Part shown: one piece after another, positions 55,877 to 64,000 of the stretch | How the letters are laid out: each line of letters begins with the position of its first letter | Numbering within the stretch: position 1 is the stretch's first letter | Source of the DNA: Tsuneonella suprasediminis | GTDB lineage: Bacteria > Pseudomonadota > Alphaproteobacteria > Sphingomonadales > Sphingomonadaceae | Length of the DNA stretch: 64,000 nucleotides | NCBI RefSeq assembly: GCF_003605755.1 | Contig: NZ_RAHJ01000019.1 | Coordinates: 134,331 to 198,330, forward strand | Direction of reading: 5' to 3' | Position numbers and translations under genes: made by a program | Notes under the pieces: model-generated | What the model saw: only the letters and a program-made list of their open reading frames with translations | What the model was told of the DNA's origin: nothing | The model's database searches: none

Positions 55877-56833
55877 ATGGCCAGTTCACAGCAAACGACC
55901 GATTCTCTCACCGCTGTTCACCCGGAACAGCAGTATCTCGACCTCATGCGGCACATCTGGCGGCATGGCTCCGAGCGGGTCGACCGGACGGGGATCGGGA
56001 CTCGGTCGGTCTTTGGGGCGACTCTGCGATTTGATCTGTCGGGCGGGGCGATGCCGTTGCTGACCACCAAGCGCGTCTATTGGAAAACCGCGACTCGCGA
56101 ACTGCTGTGGTTCCTGACAGGCGATACCAACATTCGGGCGCTGGTGCTGCAGGGTGTCGGTATCTGGAACGAGTGGCCCCATGCGAAATATGTTCGCGAG
56201 ACAGGAGACGAGATTACGCTCGATGATTTCGTGCAGCGAATTGCGGACAATGAGGAATTCGCCGCTCGCTGGGGCGATCTGGGGCCGGTTTATGGCAAGC
56301 AATGGGTCGATTGGCCGACCTACCGCTATCGCAAGGATGGAGCGTATGAGCCGGGGCCGGGGATCAATCAGGTAGCCGAAGTGGTCGAATCGCTGCAGAG
56401 CAATCCCGGTAGCAGGCGGCACATTATCGAAGGCTGGAATGTGGCAGAGCTGGATCGGATGGCATTGCCCCCATGCCACAAGACATATCAGTTTCACGTG
56501 GCCGATGGGAAGCTGAACGCGCTGCTCTATCAACGCAGCTGCGATGTGGCGCTGGGCCTGCCGTTCAACTTGTGGTCGGCGGCGTTGCTGGCACGGATGC
56601 TGGCGCAGCAAGTCGACCTGGAGCCCGGCGAACTGGTGTGGATGGGCGGAGATACGCATCTATACCTCAACCACGTGCATCTGATCGAAGAACAGCTTGA
56701 GCGGGAACCACGCGGACATCCACGACTTGAATTACTGCGGCGTCCAGAAACGATCTTCGATTATCGGATCGAGGATTTCCAGGTTTCCGACTACACCCCG
56801 CACGGTGCGATAAAGGCTCCCGTGGCGGTGTAG
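55877..56833 (+). CDS. thyA: Thymidylate synthase
   Basis: Methylates dUMP to dTMP with methylene-tetrahydrofolate. 318 residues; catalytic C200 in ALPPCHKTYQFHV, the RTGIGTRSVFGATLRFDL start, ELLWFLTGDTNI, RRHIIEGWNVAEL, QRSCDVALGLPFN and GDTHLYLNH. ATG 55877. A free-standing gene; the bkd operon starts about 100 bases later. The length is a little above E. coli ThyA (264) because of insertions around residue 110-150, as in other alphaproteobacteria. Confidence 0.96.
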   Translation: MASSQQTTDSLTAVHPEQQYLDLMRHIWRHGSERVDRTGIGTRSVFGATLRFDLSGGAMPLLTTKRVYWKTATRELLWFLTGDTNIRALVLQGVGIWNEWPHAKYVRETGDEITLDDFVQRIADNEEFAARWGDLGPVYGKQWVDWPTYRYRKDGAYEPGPGINQVAEVVESLQSNPGSRRHIIEGWNVAELDRMALPPCHKTYQFHVADGKLNALLYQRSCDVALGLPFNLWSAALLARMLAQQVDLEPGELVWMGGDTHLYLNHVHLIEEQLEREPRGHPRLELLRRPETIFDYRIEDFQVSDYTPHGAIKAPVAV

Positions 56834-56939
56834 AATAGGGGCTTCTTGACCGCTTCCGCCGTTTGAAATATTATGTCTCAATCGTAAAAGATTGCTGCTG
56901 GCATTGCTGATGGCGTCCGACCGAACGGGAGAGAAGGAT

Positions 56940-58232
56940 ATGGTCAATGGGCCGACTGGAAACGGGCAGGTGGGGCATAATCGCCCATCGCTCAGGCTTC
57001 ACGTACCCGAACCGAAGTTTCGTCCCGGCGATGACGTTGATTTCTCACATCTCGCAGTCACCGAACCGGGCGCTCAACCCCGGCCCGATGAAAGTTGTGA
57101 AGCGAAAGAAACCAACCCGCTGGCCACCGATCTGGTGCGTGTATTGGGCGACGACAATCAGGCGCATGGCCCGTGGGATCCGCGTCTCGGCCCGGATACT
57201 CTGCGTGCCATGCTGGAGCAAATGGCGCTGACCCGTGCGTTCGACGAACGAATGTATCGCGGCCAGCGTCAGGGCAAGACCAGCTTTTACATGAAATGCA
57301 CTGGGGAAGAGGCGACCAGTGTCGCCCCCGCCATGGCATTGGCGAGCGACGATATGGTGTTCCCCAGCTATCGCCAGCAAGGCATTCTGATTACCCGCGG
57401 CTATCCGTTGGTTGAAATGATCAACCAGATCTACTCCAACCGGGGGGACAAGCTGAAGGGGCGCCAGCTCCCGATCATGTACTCCAGCCGCGCGCATTCG
57501 TTCTTCACCATCAGTGGCAATCTGGCGACGCAAACTCCTCAGGCGGTTGGCTGGGCGATGGCCAGTGCTATTCGCGGGGACAGCCGGATCGCGGCGACCT
57601 GGCTGGGTGAAGGCAGTACGGCCGAAGGAGATTTCCATTCGGCCTGTATTTTCGCCGCTGTTTATAATGCGCCGGTAATCCTCAACGTAGTGAACAATCA
57701 GTGGGCGATTTCCAGCTTCTCGGGCTTTGCCGGTGGTGAGCGGACTACGTTCGCCGCGCGTGCCGTTGGGTATGGCATTGCCGGGCTGCGGGTGGATGGC
57801 AATGATCCGCTGGCTGTCTATGCCGCATCGCAGTGGGCCGCGAACCGAGCCCGTGCCAACGGCGGTCCGACGCTGATCGAACACTTCACCTATCGCGCAG
57901 AAGGGCACTCCACATCCGACGATCCGAGTGCCTATCGTTCGGCGCAGGAACGCAATGAATGGCCTCTGGGCGATCCGATCATGCGTCTGAAAGATCACCT
58001 GATCGCCATCGGTGAATGGGACGAAGATCGCCAGACGGCGCTCGACCTTGAATGTGCCGAAAAGGTGAAGGCCGCCACCAAAGAGGCCGAAAAGAACGGC
58101 ATTCTCGGGCACGGGCTTCATCATCCGTTCCACACCATGTTCGAAGATGTTTACCAAGACCTGCCCTGGCATCTGGAAGAACAGGCCGCGCAGGCGATCC
58201 GCGAAAGGAAGATTAAATGGCCTCAAGCGTGA
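56940..58232 (+). CDS. bkdA1: Branched-chain 2-oxoacid dehydrogenase E1 component, alpha subunit
   Basis: With E1beta decarboxylates branched 2-oxoacids from Leu/Ile/Val with thiamine diphosphate. 430 residues from ATG 56940 (GAGAGAAGG upstream); the N-terminal 60 residues are a linker rich in Pro/Asp as in the Pseudomonas BkdA1 group. The ThDP site is GEGSTAEGDFHSA ... VVNNQWAISS, with HSTSDDPSAYRSAQE at the phosphorylation-loop position. Its stop overlaps bkdA2 by 16 bases. Confidence 0.94.
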   Translation: MVNGPTGNGQVGHNRPSLRLHVPEPKFRPGDDVDFSHLAVTEPGAQPRPDESCEAKETNPLATDLVRVLGDDNQAHGPWDPRLGPDTLRAMLEQMALTRAFDERMYRGQRQGKTSFYMKCTGEEATSVAPAMALASDDMVFPSYRQQGILITRGYPLVEMINQIYSNRGDKLKGRQLPIMYSSRAHSFFTISGNLATQTPQAVGWAMASAIRGDSRIAATWLGEGSTAEGDFHSACIFAAVYNAPVILNVVNNQWAISSFSGFAGGERTTFAARAVGYGIAGLRVDGNDPLAVYAASQWAANRARANGGPTLIEHFTYRAEGHSTSDDPSAYRSAQERNEWPLGDPIMRLKDHLIAIGEWDEDRQTALDLECAEKVKAATKEAEKNGILGHGLHHPFHTMFEDVYQDLPWHLEEQAAQAIRERKIKWPQA

Positions 58233-59284
58233 TCGAGGACGACACCCCCTATGGGATCGGGGATGCGCCGACGCGCAACCTCAATATGATCGAAGCGATC
58301 AACGATGCGCTCGATATCATGATGAGCCGTGATCCATCGGTTGTCATCATGGGGGAAGACGTGGGCTATTTCGGCGGCGTGTTCCGCTGCACTGCAGGCT
58401 TGCAGGAAAAGTACGGCAAGACGCGGGTGTTCGATACGCCGATCAATGAATGCGGCATTATCGGTGCCGCCGTGGGGATGGGTGCCTATGGCTTGCGTCC
58501 GGTGCCGGAAATCCAGTTCGCGGATTATATCTATCCCGGTCTGGATCAGCTCATTTCTGAAGCGGCGCGGCTACGCTATCGTTCAGCAGGGGAATTTATC
58601 GCGCCGATGACAGTGCGCTCTCCGTTTGGCGGCGGTATTTTCGGTGGGCAGACTCATAGCCAGAGCCCGGAAGCGCTGTTTACGCATGTCTCTGGACTCA
58701 AGACTGTTATCCCCAGCACCCCGCACGACGCTAAAGGGCTGTTGATTGCCGCGATAGAAGACGATGACCCGGTGATCTTTTTCGAGCCGAAGCGGATATA
58801 TAACGGCCCCTTCGATGGATTTTACGACAAACCCGTGCAGCCGTGGAAAAAATTTCCGCAAAGCAGGGTGCCTGAAGGCTATTATTCCATTCCCTTGGGA
58901 AAGGCGCGCAAAGTGCGTGATGGCGAAGCGATGACCATCCTCGCTTACGGCACAATGGTGCATGTGGTTGAAGCGGTGGCGAAAGAAAAAGGCGTCGATG
59001 CAGATATCCTCGATCTGCGGACACTTGTTCCGCTCGATATCGAAGCGATCGAGGAGTCGGTGGAAAAGACTGGGCGCTGCCTGATCGTTCACGAAGCAAC
59101 CCGCACCAGCGGGTTTGGTGCAGAGCTTTCCGCTTTGGTCACAGAACGGTGCTTCTACCACTTGGAAGCACCGGTGGAGCGAGTGACGGGGTTCGATACG
59201 CCGTATCCGCACAGCCTCGAATGGGCATTCTTCCCCGGGCCGATCCGTATCGGTGAGGCAATGGATAAGATTTTGGAGGTCTGA
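58217..59284 (+). CDS. bkdA2: Branched-chain 2-oxoacid dehydrogenase E1 component, beta subunit
   Basis: 355 residues, with LNMIEAINDALDIMMSRDPSVVIMGEDVGYFGGVFRCTAGLQEKYG, the DTPINECGIIGAAVGMGAYGLRPVPEIQFADYIYPG and the C-terminal transketolase-type domain (ILDLRTLVPLDIEAIEESVEKTGR). It forms the alpha2beta2 E1 with the upstream product. Overlaps bkdA1; bkdB starts 5 bases after its stop. Confidence 0.95.
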   Translation: MASSVIEDDTPYGIGDAPTRNLNMIEAINDALDIMMSRDPSVVIMGEDVGYFGGVFRCTAGLQEKYGKTRVFDTPINECGIIGAAVGMGAYGLRPVPEIQFADYIYPGLDQLISEAARLRYRSAGEFIAPMTVRSPFGGGIFGGQTHSQSPEALFTHVSGLKTVIPSTPHDAKGLLIAAIEDDDPVIFFEPKRIYNGPFDGFYDKPVQPWKKFPQSRVPEGYYSIPLGKARKVRDGEAMTILAYGTMVHVVEAVAKEKGVDADILDLRTLVPLDIEAIEESVEKTGRCLIVHEATRTSGFGAELSALVTERCFYHLEAPVERVTGFDTPYPHSLEWAFFPGPIRIGEAMDKILEV

Positions 59285-59289
59285 TCGGT

Positions 59290-60648
59290 ATGGCTCGTTT
59301 TACATTCAGCTTGCCCGATATCGGGGAAGGCATCGCCGAAGCGGAAATCGTCGACTGGCATGTCAAAGTAGGTGATACGGTCGAAGAAGATGGTCGTCTG
59401 GCCGACATGATGACCGATAAGGCGACGGTCGAAATGGAAAGCCCTGTTTCGGGTACAGTGATCGAAGTCGCAGGCGAGGTGGGAGATACGATTTCCATCG
59501 GCTCGATGCTCGTGGTGATCGAAACCGACGGTGAAGTGCCCGACGACGTTCTGACGGACAGCGAGGATGCTGGAGCGCCGGCCCCCAAGGCAGATCAAGC
59601 TGCAGAGCGGATTGAAACCGAAGTGTCCGATGCATCGGACGCTGACGATGCGATAGTACACGGCTCTAAGAGTGCTCCGCCACCAGAATCACCGCCAGTC
59701 GAAACCCCGAAGCCGCGCCCGACGCCTAAGGCTCAACCTAATCCGGCGGTAAGTCAGGCCGGTGCGGGAGAGGCAGCCAAAGTACTCGCGACCCCTGCCG
59801 TCCGCAAGCGTGCCACTGATCTCGGTATCGATCTGAACGAAGTGCGGCCGAGTGAGGAAGGGCGCATCCGCCATGCCGATCTGGATGCGTTCATTTCGTA
59901 TGGCGCCAAATCCGGACATGCCCCGGCTGCCGCGACCCGGCCTGATGAGACCGTGAAGGTGATCGGCCTGCGCCGCCGGATTGCCGAAAATATGGCGGCG
60001 GCGAAGCGGAACATTCCGCACTTCACTTATGTCGAAGAATGCGATGTGACCGAACTGGAGCGACTTAGGGCTCAGCTGAACGAAGCGCGTGGGGAGCGTC
60101 CCAAGCTCACCATGCTGCCGCTGCTGATCACGGGGATCTGCAAGACTTTGCCGGATTTCCCGATGATCAATGCGCGTTACGATGATGAAGCGGGAGTAGT
60201 GACTCGCCACGGCGCAGTTCATCTGGGCATGGCGACGCAAACCGATGGCGGGCTGATGGTGCCGGTGATCCGCAATGCCCAGCGGCAGAACTTATGGCAG
60301 CTTGCTGCGGAGATCGTGCGACTGGCAAATGCCGCACGGGATGGTTCGGCCAAATCGAACGAATTGTCCGGCTCCACACTCACGGTGACATCGCTCGGCC
60401 CTCTGGGTGGTGTGGCGACGACCCCCGTGATCAATCGTCCTGAAGTGGCGATTATCGGCCCCAATCGGATCGTTGAACGGCCTATGTTCGTGCCCGATGG
60501 CAATGGCGGCGAACGGATCGAAAAGCGTAAGCTGATGAATATCTCGATCAGTTGCGATCATCGGGTTGTCGATGGCTGGGATGCGGCAAGCTTCATCCAG
60601 CAGTTGAAGAAGCTACTCGAAACTCCCGCGCTGTTGCTGGTGGATTAA
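59290..60648 (+). CDS. bkdB: Branched-chain 2-oxoacid dehydrogenase E2 (dihydrolipoyl acyltransferase)
   Basis: 452 residues: one N-terminal lipoyl domain with K44 (TDKATVEME), a Pro/Glu-rich linker, the E3-binding domain (ATPAVRKRATDLGIDLNEVRPSEEGRI), and the acyltransferase domain with H424-x3-D428-G (DHRVVDGWD). It transfers the acyl group to CoA. No E3 (lpd) gene follows, so dihydrolipoamide dehydrogenase must come from elsewhere. A palindromic terminator follows. Confidence 0.95.
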   Translation: MARFTFSLPDIGEGIAEAEIVDWHVKVGDTVEEDGRLADMMTDKATVEMESPVSGTVIEVAGEVGDTISIGSMLVVIETDGEVPDDVLTDSEDAGAPAPKADQAAERIETEVSDASDADDAIVHGSKSAPPPESPPVETPKPRPTPKAQPNPAVSQAGAGEAAKVLATPAVRKRATDLGIDLNEVRPSEEGRIRHADLDAFISYGAKSGHAPAAATRPDETVKVIGLRRRIAENMAAAKRNIPHFTYVEECDVTELERLRAQLNEARGERPKLTMLPLLITGICKTLPDFPMINARYDDEAGVVTRHGAVHLGMATQTDGGLMVPVIRNAQRQNLWQLAAEIVRLANAARDGSAKSNELSGSTLTVTSLGPLGGVATTPVINRPEVAIIGPNRIVERPMFVPDGNGGERIEKRKLMNISISCDHRVVDGWDAASFIQQLKKLLETPALLLVD

Positions 60649-60654
60649 AGCGCC

Positions 60655-60685
60655 CCCCTCTGCCGCCGATATATCGGCGGAGGGG
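60655..60685. terminator. Terminator between bkdB and the convergent small secreted protein gene
   Basis: A perfect 18-base palindrome CCGCCGATATATCGGCGG flanked by CCCCTC and AGGGG, lying between two convergent stops. No strong T-run, so terminator activity is probable but not certain. Confidence 0.6.
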
Positions 60686-60690
60686 TGACG

Positions 60691-61107
60691 TTATCGCACT
60701 ATGGCGCTGAACGTCATCCGTCCCGTGGGCGCGTTGGCTTTCCATCGCAGATCGGTCACATCTTCGGGGGCCGCCACCCGGCTGCCCACCCGCAGATTAT
60801 CGAGTGCGCCCCAGCTGCGCCCACCATCGACAGATACCTCGATCATATCGTTTCCTGCTCGCTGGAACAGCAGAGTGGGAGGGATTCTGCTCGATACGGT
60901 AAACCTGCGATTCGCGTTGTGGGCCTGCCATGCGAGGACGAGAACCACTTTATCGCCACGTTGCAGGGTGGTGGCCGGCTCGATCGAGCGTGAACCGTTT
61001 ATTGCCCGCTCGACATAAACGGCTCGATCTATTGTGACCGGGGTTTGCGCCACGGCTGCTGTCGACAGGGCACAGGCGATGACGCCCAGTCCGATAACTC
61101 CACGCAT
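60691..61107 (-). CDS. Small secreted protein of unknown function
   Basis: 138 residues with a signal peptide (MRGVIGLGVIACALSTAAVAQ, cleaved near residue 20). The rest has a beta-rich Ig-like pattern: RGDKVVLVLAWQAHNANRRFTVSSRIPPTLLFQ, SVDGGRSWGAL and MTFSAIVR, somewhat like the DUF11/conserved-repeat type domain. ATG 61107. Convergent with bkdB. I do not assign a function. Confidence 0.75.
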   Translation of the reverse strand: MRGVIGLGVIACALSTAAVAQTPVTIDRAVYVERAINGSRSIEPATTLQRGDKVVLVLAWQAHNANRRFTVSSRIPPTLLFQRAGNDMIEVSVDGGRSWGALDNLRVGSRVAAPEDVTDLRWKANAPTGRMTFSAIVR

Positions 61108-61285
61108 GTCATTTGCTCCGCCTGATCCCCCGATGAGGACAGCGGATGACTGCCGGAATATGGTTAATATCCCGTAGACTGAAGGCGGTGCAAAAAACCT
61201 TCAAAAATGCCTGTTACGACCGGTTGACAGCCCGTGCTGCAGGCCGTAGTGGCGCGTCTCCCAAGAGGCGCTGCCGCTTGAATGC

Positions 61286-61362
61286 GCGGGTGTAGCTCAG
61301 TTGGTTAGAGTATCGGCCTGTCACGCCGAGGGTCGCGGGTTCAAGTCCCGTCACTCGCGCCA
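61286..61362 (+). tRNA. tRNA-Asp (anticodon GTC)
   Basis: 77 bases with encoded CCA. Acceptor GCGGGTG pairs with CACTCGC, D-arm TAGCTCAGTTGGTTAGAG, anticodon loop CTGTCAC in stem TCGGC/GCCGA giving GTC, T-arm GGTTCAAGTCC. Reads GAC and GAU. Confidence 0.97.
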
Positions 61363-61408
61363 CTTGGGAATCTTTCTTCGGAAACGATGAAAATCGGGGC
61401 GTTGGTGC

Positions 61409-61624
61409 TTAGCGCCAGCGCCCTGTTTCCATCCATGCCAGAAATCGTTTGAGTGGCAGGATCCAGACGATCCCCAGCACGATATAGACCATTGTCTGCA
61501 ACAGCGTGTGCCAGCCCGCGATCAGATCGGGCACATACCGCGCAATAACCAGCGCATAGGCAGCCACCCCCAGCAACATACCTAGAATACCAAGCGAGAT
61601 ACGCAGCGTTGGTTCGGTTCTCAT
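61409..61624 (-). CDS. DUF2842-family small membrane protein
   Basis: 71 residues from ATG 61624, with two transmembrane helices (about 9-27 and 37-55) and the C-terminal WILPLKRFLAWMETGRW. Fits DUF2842, of unknown function, usually found beside 5-formyl-THF cyclo-ligase in alphaproteobacteria. Its ATG overlaps the stop of the upstream cyclo-ligase by 4 bases. Confidence 0.82.
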   Translation of the reverse strand: MRTEPTLRISLGILGMLLGVAAYALVIARYVPDLIAGWHTLLQTMVYIVLGIVWILPLKRFLAWMETGRWR

Positions 61625-62196
61625 GCAAATGGTCCGTAAAGGCGTGTGGGGGTGACGACTGCTGACAGGGGGATGTCGTGTTCTTCCGTCGGCAGAGAAT
61701 CGGCAAGCTGACAGTCCCATGCCAGCCCGATGGCAGTGGAGCCAGGATGTCGGGCCAACCAGCGGTCATAATGGCCGCCCCCCTGACCAAGGCGGTGGCC
61801 ACTGTCCGTAAAGCCCACCAAGGGTACGAACACCACGTCGGGCACCAGAACCGGCGCCTCCGATCCCGGTTGTTTTAGCCCGAAAGGACCGTTTTCCAGA
61901 TCGGTTTCCCCGAACGGATCGCAGTGGGTGGCAAATTCCATCGGCGCATCGTCAGCGGCAAATCGGGGAAGTGCGATTCGGTGGCCACGTTCGATGTAGT
62001 ATTTCGCGTAATTCCCTGCCGGTGCTTCGAGCGGGGTTGCCCGATAAAGACCGATGATTGCATCATCTGGAACCAATGCCGCCAAAGGGGCGGGCGGTGT
62101 ACGGAACAACAGTGCACGCGTAACAGCGGGCAGGGCGGCCACATGTATCTTGCGTTCGGATCGCAATCGTTTGCGGAGGGTTGGCTTATCGGTCAC
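61621..62196 (-). CDS. 5-formyltetrahydrofolate cyclo-ligase
   Basis: Converts 5-formyl-THF to methenyl-THF with ATP. 191 residues from GTG 62196. It has the LRKRLRSERK start, the conserved DVVFVPLVGFTDSGHRLGQGGGHYDRWLA (ATP/folate site) and IGLAWDCQLADSLPTEEHDIPLSAVVTPT. It lies downstream of the 6S RNA gene, the conserved ssrS-fau arrangement. Confidence 0.93.
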   Translation of the reverse strand: MTDKPTLRKRLRSERKIHVAALPAVTRALLFRTPPAPLAALVPDDAIIGLYRATPLEAPAGNYAKYYIERGHRIALPRFAADDAPMEFATHCDPFGETDLENGPFGLKQPGSEAPVLVPDVVFVPLVGFTDSGHRLGQGGGHYDRWLARHPGSTAIGLAWDCQLADSLPTEEHDIPLSAVVTPTRLYGPFA

Positions 62197-62240
62197 GCAG
62201 GCACTTATCTCCCGGACATTTGCCCTGTTATAAGGTGAGT

Positions 62241-62418
62241 GGCGGAACCACCATGGGTCGGTTTCCGGGAAATCCTCTGACGCCTAAGGTGTCAGGTGGG
62301 CGCCATGTGCCTCGGGGCCGGGCCCTATTTCAGGCCCCGCACCCCGGACAGGGACGGCTCCCTTGGATTGCTTATAGCCCCAGGGATTTTCTGCAGGTTC
62401 GTGCCGGGCAGTCCCGCC
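62241..62418 (-). ncRNA. ssrS: 6S RNA
   Basis: An untranslated 178-base stretch between zapA and the cyclo-ligase gene, the usual location of ssrS. Reading the minus strand: a terminal stem GGCGGGACT (62410-62418) with GGTTCCGCC (62241-62249, two wobbles), an inner stem GAAAATCC (62384-62391) with GGATTTCC (62268-62275), and a GC-rich apical hairpin GGGCC-TGAAATA-GGGCCC separated by a large bubble. This is the 6S layout of a long hairpin with a central bulge. It binds RNA polymerase holoenzyme. Ends are approximate. Confidence 0.75.
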
Positions 62419-62424
62419 GCTGCC

Positions 62425-62453
62425 TATTTAGGATGTGGTTTCCTTACCCTCAA
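62425..62453 (-). promoter_or_regulatory. Predicted sigma70-type promoter of the 6S RNA gene, inside the end of zapA
   Basis: TTGAGG (62448-62453), a 17-base spacer and TAAATA (62425-62430) on the minus strand; 6S starts about 7 bases further on. The -10 box covers the zapA stop codon (62428-62430). The spacing is ideal and the position matches the predicted RNA start. Confidence 0.6.
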
Positions 62454-63027
62454 GCCGGTCGGCACAGATTTCGAGCTGTTCGGCAAATCTTTCCAATGCC
62501 ACGGCAAGATTTGGGTCATCTGCATCAGGCAAGGGCGATTTTCCCGATGCGGCCGCGCTCTTATGTGCCTTGTTCTCTTCAATAAGGTCGGTGATTTGCG
62601 CGCTTAATGCAGCGCGTTGCGTTTCGTGTTCGGCAATCTGCTGAGTCAACGCTTCGATCTGGCTGCCCGCACCCTCCATTTCACCGGTGGGTTGAGAGCT
62701 GCTGCCTTTCAGACGAACGATCTCGGATTCGAGGTCTGCAATAGTGCTACTAAGTGCGTTCAGTTCGACTTCGGTGAATTGCGCGGTGCACTCGGCCTGC
62801 TCTTTAGCGGTGATCGCCTTGCTGGCATTTTCCTTTGCCTCATGCGCTTCGTCAGCCAGCATCAGGGATGCGAAGAGCAGATTTTGTGCATCTTGGGTGC
62901 CAAGGTGCCCCATCGATTCAAGTTTGGCATTAACCAGCGTGGCAAGATTGCGAACGCGGTCCTCTTCTCCCTGAGCGCAAGCGACGCGATAGACGCGCCC
63001 GCCAACGGTGACGGATACCTCGCTCAT
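62428..63027 (-). CDS. zapA: Cell division protein ZapA, long form
   Basis: Stabilises the FtsZ ring. N-terminal ZapA domain about residues 1-100 (MSEVSVTVGGRVYRVACAQGEEDRVRNLATLVNAKLESMG ... LFASLMLADEA), then a long coiled coil with Ala/Glu/Gln content and a Ser/Pro-rich break near 110-125. 199 residues against about 110 in E. coli. ATG 63027 overlaps the stop of the small upstream gene by 4 bases. Confidence 0.88.
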   Translation of the reverse strand: MSEVSVTVGGRVYRVACAQGEEDRVRNLATLVNAKLESMGHLGTQDAQNLLFASLMLADEAHEAKENASKAITAKEQAECTAQFTEVELNALSSTIADLESEIVRLKGSSSQPTGEMEGAGSQIEALTQQIAEHETQRAALSAQITDLIEENKAHKSAAASGKSPLPDADDPNLAVALERFAEQLEICADRLEGKETTS

Positions 63028-63218
63028 TGTTCGATATCTGCAATGAGCGTGTCGAGTTCTTTCAGTGCGGCGATCACGGTTTCACGCATGGTTTCGTGTT
63101 CGTCCACGAGTCTGGACACCGAAAGCGGTTGAGTGTGCACTTCCTCCGACGCTGCCGCGATCCGCGTCAGTGCGGATTCGATCCGCCGGGTTGCTGCTTC
63201 GATACGATCGCCGCTCAT
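63024..63218 (-). CDS. Small coiled-coil protein upstream of zapA
   Basis: 64 residues, almost fully helical, with heptad-like spacing of Ile/Leu (RRIESALTRIAAASEEV ... LKELDTLIADIE). It overlaps zapA by 4 bases, so the two are translationally coupled. It may be a small division or scaffold partner, similar in design to ZapB, but no homology can be shown by eye. Confidence 0.72.
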   Translation of the reverse strand: MSGDRIEAATRRIESALTRIAAASEEVHTQPLSVSRLVDEHETMRETVIAALKELDTLIADIEQ

Positions 63219-63420
63219 GCGCTTTAGATACGCAAATTAGCGCCTCTACGCAAAGGGTTGGGGTGGGCTGTTGATAACTCGCGTGAGGCGAAGCGGGCGC
63301 GGTTTCGGTCGGGTGGGCCGGGGAAGCGGGGGAGGGGTCGCTTGACCTTCCTCCGCCTGTCCGCAAGAGGGATGCGCGCGCGACGAATCGCCTTGTTTTC
63401 TCTCTGCCGGAGCATTGCCC

Positions 63421-64000
63421 ATGACCATCGACCCGTCCCGTCTCGCGCCGATGGCGAACGCCATTCGCGCCCTGTCGATGGACGCGGTTCAGGCCGCTAA
63501 TTCCGGGCATCCAGGAATGCCCATGGGCATGGCCGATGTCGCCACAGTCCTGTGGTCCAGATATCTGAAATTCGACCCGAAGGCACCTGATTGGGCCGAT
63601 CGTGATCGCTTCGTGCTGAGTGCTGGACATGGATCGATGCTGATCTACAGCCTGCTGCACCTGAGCGGATACGATGCGCCGACGATGGACGATATCCGCA
63701 ATTTCCGTCAACTCGGCAGCCCGTGCGCCGGACACCCGGAAAACTTTCTGTTGCCCGGCGTCGAATGCACGACCGGCCCGCTCGGTCAGGGGTTGGCGAT
63801 GGCCGTCGGCATGGCGATTGCCGAACGCCATCTGAACGGTGTGTTCGGAGACGATCTCGTCGATCACGATACCTGGGTCGTTGCAGGCGACGGTTGCCTG
63901 ATGGAAGGCATCAATCACGAGGCAATCGGGCTGGCGGGCAATCTCCGCCTCGGGCATCTCAAGGTGCTGTGGGATTCCAACGCGATCACAATCGACGGAT
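63421..64000 (+). CDS. tkt: Transketolase, 5' part only
   Basis: ThDP enzyme of the pentose phosphate pathway. It begins at ATG 63421 with CGGAG about 10 bases upstream and runs off the window; 193 residues are visible. Characteristic: [79 protein letters not shown] and the ThDP motif [13 protein letters not shown]. Divergent from the zapA operon by about 200 bases, where both promoters must lie. Confidence 0.96.
   Translation, partial: MTIDPSRLAPMANAIRALSMDAVQAANSGHPGMPMGMADVATVLWSRYLKFDPKAPDWADRDRFVLSAGHGSMLIYSLLHLSGYDAPTMDDIRNFRQLGSPCAGHPENFLLPGVECTTGPLGQGLAMAVGMAIAERHLNGVFGDDLVDHDTWVVAGDGCLMEGINHEAIGLAGNLRLGHLKVLWDSNAITIDG

Overview
This 64 kb window looks like a chromosomal segment of an alphaproteobacterium of the order Sphingomonadales, most likely an Erythrobacteraceae-type genome. 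The evidence is the gene order (aroA divergent from an FYDLN-acid zinc-ribbon gene; ffh-rpsP-rimM-trmD-rplS; a recG-sdhE-mfd neighbourhood; tkt-zapA-6S RNA-5-formyl-THF cyclo-ligase), the set of secreted S9, M2 and S46 peptidases, frequent GTG/TTG starts with 4-base overlaps, and moderate-to-high GC. The genus assignment is inference; no rRNA is present.

Layout. 0-2.9 kb is accessory: the 3' part of a giant trimeric autotransporter adhesin with a 42-bp repeat stalk, then an intact-looking IS5/IS427-type insertion sequence. 2.9-5.6 kb is core metabolism (cmk, a small membrane protein and aroA on the minus strand; the FYDLN protein divergent). 5.7-9.5 kb is tRNA-Ala, ffh and the rpsP-rimM-trmD-rplS operon. 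9.7-14.3 kb carries an S9 dipeptidyl peptidase overlapping an amino-acid permease, then asd. 14.3-17.5 kb is an emrAB efflux operon led by its MarR regulator, divergent from an alpha/beta hydrolase. 18.4-21.6 kb is a secreted M2 peptidase followed by an overlapping pair: a retropepsin-like 'zinc protease' protein and a RimK-type ATP-grasp ligase. 21.7-25.1 kb has amn, a GNAT and the rpsF-rpsR-rplI operon. 25.3-31.7 kb has a DUF808 protein, a divergent Mpl-type ligase / LD-carboxypeptidase pair (murein recycling), fabD-fabG and dnaN. 31.9-36 kb has a D-aminoacylase family amidohydrolase, an adrenodoxin-reductase-type flavoprotein and a PHA-depolymerase-like hydrolase. 36.2-38 kb is lepA.

38.0-40.6 kb is a low-GC genomic island: a complete vsr - 5-cytosine methyltransferase - restriction endonuclease cassette inserted so that its last stop codon directly abuts the lepA stop codon. 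40.7-52.6 kb returns to high GC: a terminase-small-subunit-like hypothetical protein, bamD, recG, a methyltransferase, sdhE, a VanZ-like protein, mfd, an 0.83 kb non-coding stretch with a tandem 219-bp REP-pair repeat, an LMW protein-tyrosine phosphatase and fumC. 52.9-60.6 kb has a small secreted/membrane protein, an S46 peptidase, tRNA-Pro, thyA and a branched-chain 2-oxoacid dehydrogenase operon (E1alpha, E1beta, E2). 60.7-64 kb has a small secreted protein, tRNA-Asp, a DUF2842 protein, 5-formyl-THF cyclo-ligase, a recognisable 6S RNA with a promoter inside the end of zapA, zapA, a small coiled-coil gene and the start of tkt.

The most noteworthy non-core items are the restriction/Vsr island with a nuclease whose metal site appears to be Q-x-K rather than E/D-x-K, the coupled retropepsin-like/RimK pair, the REP-pair tandem array, and the N@d-layer coiled-coil stalk of the adhesin. 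Nothing here is clearly a wholly new system; the restriction nuclease and the RimK pair are the best candidates for new biochemistry.
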